This document shows positions 60,624-64,000 of a stretch of 64,000 bases of DNA, one piece after another (position 1 is the stretch's first letter; each line of letters begins with the position of its first letter). The stretch is from Hawksworthiomyces lignivorus. Lineage: Eukaryota; Ascomycota; Sordariomycetes; Ophiostomatales; Ophiostomataceae. Location: positions 62,001 through 126,000 of the forward strand of contig NTMA01000056.1 in NCBI GenBank assembly GCA_002917075.1, read 5' to 3'. Below the pieces are notes generated by a model, which saw nothing but the letters and a program-made list of their open reading frames with translations, had not been told where the DNA came from and searched no databases. A program made the translations under genes and the position numbers.

Positions 60624-63600
60624 TCAAGGAGACAACTCCTTTTTCTTGCCGGCCTGGGTCGCAATATAGCTCTCCAGTTTTTCCTGAGCAAGACGAATGT
60701 CCTCAGCCCGGATGCCGCTACGGTCACACATACCCCGGAAGATGCCGTTCTCCTTCTGGTAAAGGACCATTGGGTTATCCAGCTCAGCAATGGAGCCCTG
60801 GTCCATCACACAAATGCGGTCGTAACCAATAATGGTCCGCAGGCGATGGGCAATGCACAGCAGCGTCTTGCCCCGGAAACCGGATGCAATCGTCGCCTGG
60901 ATTTTATCGTCTGTCTCCATGTCCACAGATGACGTCGCTTCATCGCAGACAATGATCTGGCTACCACGCACCAGAGCACGGGCTAGGGCCATCAGCTGCC
61001 GCTGACCCAGTGAAAAATTGAGACCGTCTTCTTCCACGACTGTGTCCAGGTGGATCCTCGTCGAGTCCCGGGCTGCGGCCACGGCACCGTCAGAGCTACC
61101 TTCAGCTGGCACAGCAGAGCTGCTGGCACCTGCTTTGCTGCTGCTGGCAATGGCCGAACTGCTAGCGCCGGCACTGCTGTTCCCTGATTTGTTGTTCGGA
61201 GATGGCTTGTCGGCCTCTTCAGAGACAAGATCGGCCTGGCGCAGAGCAGACCACAGCTCCAGATCTGTATGCTCGTTGAATGGATCTAGATTGCTCCGTA
61301 TTGTGCCACGGAACAGCGTCGGGTCCTGAGGAATAATAGCTAGCCTCGATCGTAGGTCATGAAGACCGATGGTGGCGATGTCGACACCATCAATCGAAAT
61401 ATGGCCGCCACTAATCTCGACAAGCCGGAAGAGCGTCGACATAATACTTGACTTGCCAGCTCCTGTCCGTCCCACAATGCCGATTCGCTCGCCACCTTGC
61501 ACATGGATATTAAGGCCGCGCAGAACCAGAGGAAGACCATCACGATAGCGCATCTCGACCTTGTCAAAGATGATTTCGCCCTTCTCTGGCCAGCTCTTGC
61601 GCACTTCAATGGTGTGGAGCGGCGCCTCCTCTTCCAGTTCTTGGCCATAGTACTGCAGCCGCTCGACTGCGTTCATGCCGTTTTCCACCTCGGCAAGCTG
61701 GCGAACAGTGAATTGGATCATCTGCACAATGCCCAGAATGTACGACAGCACAAGCCCACCAATAGACGGCGACACGTTGAACCGCGAAGTCACGACGAGA
61801 ATGCCGGTCGTAAAAACGAGCAGGTTGCCGATCATGTCAAGTCGGACCGAGAGCCAACGCTGGTTGCTGAAAGTCAGATAATACGCCGAGTCCATTTCGT
61901 CGATGGAGACCCGAAGGTCGCGCATGAAATAGTCGCGCAAACCATATGCCCGGATACAAGCAACGCCACTGAGGCCTTCACCAAATTTGGCAAAGACGTT
62001 TGAACGCAGCACAGACTCGAAACGCTTCACTTCACGCGCGGATGCACGGTAATATGAGGTAGCGAATAGGAAGATGAGGAACAGAGGACCCAGGGCAATA
62101 GCAAAATAGTGGAAGAAGGCGATGATGAGCGCAAAGACGGAGATAATACTGCCCACGCTGAAGAAGTACATACGCATAGCATCGCTCAATGTGTTGTCGA
62201 GAACGTCCACATCACGGCTGAACCGATTTGTAATACGGCCAAGAGGCGTCGTGTCGAAGAAAGACATGGGTGCGCGCAGCACACGTGCGATAGCACGGCG
62301 CAACATGGTTTTGGATGATGTTGTACCAAAAATGGACAGCGACACCATAAAGGCAAACATAAGGCCAGCTTGAGCAGCACCCAGACCAGCATAAACACCA
62401 ATATATACACCCGTCGAGTAGCCAAACTTGTCAGATGTCCAATAAGAGAGCCAAAGAGACGTCGCGATGTTAGAACCCTGTGCTATAATCAAGAGGAAAA
62501 CGACAAGGGGGCCGTTCAAAATAGTACCGGATGACCGGATGTAGTCAGCGATAGTTGACCATGGCACACTTGCAACAGCGCGTTCTTCGCTCTGCATCAG
62601 GCCCTTTCCCTTCTTCTTCTTCTTCTTGGCATCGTCATCTGCAGACGGTGCAGCAGGGGCAGGCGCATCTTGCTCTTCTTCAACAGCCGTCGACTCCATA
62701 AGCTGCTGGAAGCCTTCGTGGTTGCGCATGAGGTTCTCGAATGTGTCTATCGCCTGGATCTTTCCAGACTCCATCCAAATGATGCGGTCGCAGCGGTTGA
62801 GCACCCACAACTGGTGTGTTGCCAGAATACGACACTTGTCCTTCAGCAGTCCCAGGATGGCATTGTCAAAGATGTGCCGGCCAACGTGGGCGTCGACGGC
62901 GCTCAGGGGGTCATCCATCAGCACGATATCTGCATCAAAATAGATTGCCCGTGCAATGTTCAAACGCTGCTTCTGGCCACCAGAAATAGTGATGCCTCGC
63001 TCGCCAATCTCAGTGGCATCGCCGGCCGGAAGCATGTCCAAGTCGGGTTGTAGAGCACACCTATTAAATGTTAACAATATGACAAGAGGCAAGAAGGTGC
63101 AAGCCTCTAAGCAGAGGCAGGCGGAACCGCCGACAAAAGTCGGAATAGTTACTTACGCGTTAATAACGTTCCGATACCACTTCTTGTCCATGTCCTTACC
63201 AAAAAGAATATTCTTCTGCAAAGTGGTGTTCTGGATCCAGGCATACTGCGGGCAGAAAGCACGGGACGCACCAAGCACGACCTCGCCGTTTGTCTTGCGC
63301 ATGTCGCCGGCTAGAGCTGCCAAAAGGGAGCTCTTACCACTGCCGACAGATCCAATAACAGCCACGAGCTCGTTGCGACCGATGGAAAAATTGAGGTCTG
63401 TCAGCTTAAAGGGCTCCGGCTCCTCAACTAGCGTGCTAGCAGTATCCCCGGCACTGCCATCAGAGGAGTTTGGACGTGCGCCGTTGCCAGCGTCTTTTTT
63501 CTTCTGCTCTTTCTTCTTGTTGCTGTCTTTCTTGTTTGCGCCGGCAGTTAACTCGTCAGCCTCTTGCGTGGGCGTTCTTTCCCACGTAAAGCTAGCGTCG

Positions 63601-64000
63601 TGCATCTCGACAGCATTTGGTCCTTCGGGCTTCCACACAACTTCCTCCTCTCGCTCCTCAGCCAGCAGAAAATCCTGGATGCGCTTAACGGAGCTCCAGG
63701 CATCAGTGACTTGACCGATGACAAGAGGAAGGAGGTTGAGCGGCATGCGCAAGCCATTGAAGAGGGCAAGCGACGAAAACACTTTAGCCGGGGCCAAATC
63801 GTGATGCGAGAGCGAGAAGGCGATGAATGATAACATCGAGGCGAAGATGGGCAGAGACAAGCTGATGGCCATAATACCGTTGCGGATGGACAGCAGTACC
63901 TGAATCATGGAAATCTCCTTCGCGCGATATTCTTCAAGCCGGGCCAAGAAAGAGCTCTCCCAGCCAAAGTACTTGACAAAGCGCACCGACTGCAGAATCT
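60624..64000 (-). CDS. YOR1-like ABCC exporter, N-terminal part beyond window
   Basis: Two exons are visible, 63157 to the right edge and 60624-63060, joined in phase 2 by a GTAAGT/TAATAG intron of 96 nt. The visible 1093 residues cover the end of TMD1, NBD1, TMD2 and NBD2. NBD1: IGSVGSGKSSLL, ISGGQKQRLNIARA, IVLMDDPLSAVDAHVG. The second Asp of MDDP replaces the usual catalytic Glu, as in many ABCC NBD1s, so ATP site 1 is probably degenerate. NBD2: IVGRTGAGKSSIM, NFSLGQRQLMALARAL, IIVCDEATSSVDMETD with the Glu. The layout and FSLGQRQL suit Yor1-type ABCC pumps of organic anions and oligomycin. Low-complexity stretches occur three times: a Lys-rich one before NBD1, a Lys6-containing linker after NBD1, and a Ser/Ala-rich insert within NBD2 between the Q-loop and signature. 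Confidence 0.92.

Overview
The window is nuclear DNA of a filamentous ascomycete (Pezizomycotina; a eurotiomycete-like genome is my guess from gene content, not shown). The evidence is the gene structure: compact protein genes broken by introns of about 50-150 bases with GTANGT-like donors, CTAAC/CTAAT-like branch sites and YAG acceptors. The proteins include fungus-typical ones: a Crh-type cell-wall transglycosylase, a Csi2-like membrane protein, an LSD1-type protein with SWIRM and HMG-box domains, and large ABCB and ABCC exporters. I found no tRNA, rRNA, CRISPR array or intact transposon. Exon coordinates were assembled by eye from splice signals, frame continuity and family conservation; no alignment was run.

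Left part (1-16 kb): an unrecognised gene cut by the window edge diverges from MED11 (Mediator). Then come about 3.7 kb of poorly coding sequence with possible remains of a regulatory gene, a nine-exon acetoacetyl-CoA synthetase, a membrane-anchored alpha/beta hydrolase, and a convergent full-length ABCB exporter with a lysine-rich insert in its first nucleotide-binding domain.

Middle (16-46 kb): a gene-free stretch of 6.6 kb is followed by a conserved-looking hypothetical protein and then mostly housekeeping genes: CaM kinase, UBE2W-type ubiquitin-conjugating enzyme, VPS33 (HOPS/CORVET), LSD1/HdmA-type protein, ATP synthase gamma (ATP3) and DNA topoisomerase I (TOP1).

Right part (46-64 kb): a GPI-anchored Crh transglycosylase, two unrecognised small membrane proteins, FCF1 (18S rRNA processing) with nine exons including an apparent 4-nt micro-exon, a Csi2-like protein, and a YOR1-like ABCC exporter running off the right edge. 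The genes do not form one pathway; they look like ordinary euchromatin with gene-poor gaps. Nothing here resembles an undescribed multi-gene system. The most unusual signals are the FCF1 micro-exon, a GC-AG intron in the acetoacetyl-CoA synthetase gene, low-complexity inserts in both ABC exporters, and a recurrent TACGGAGTA nonamer in intergenic DNA.
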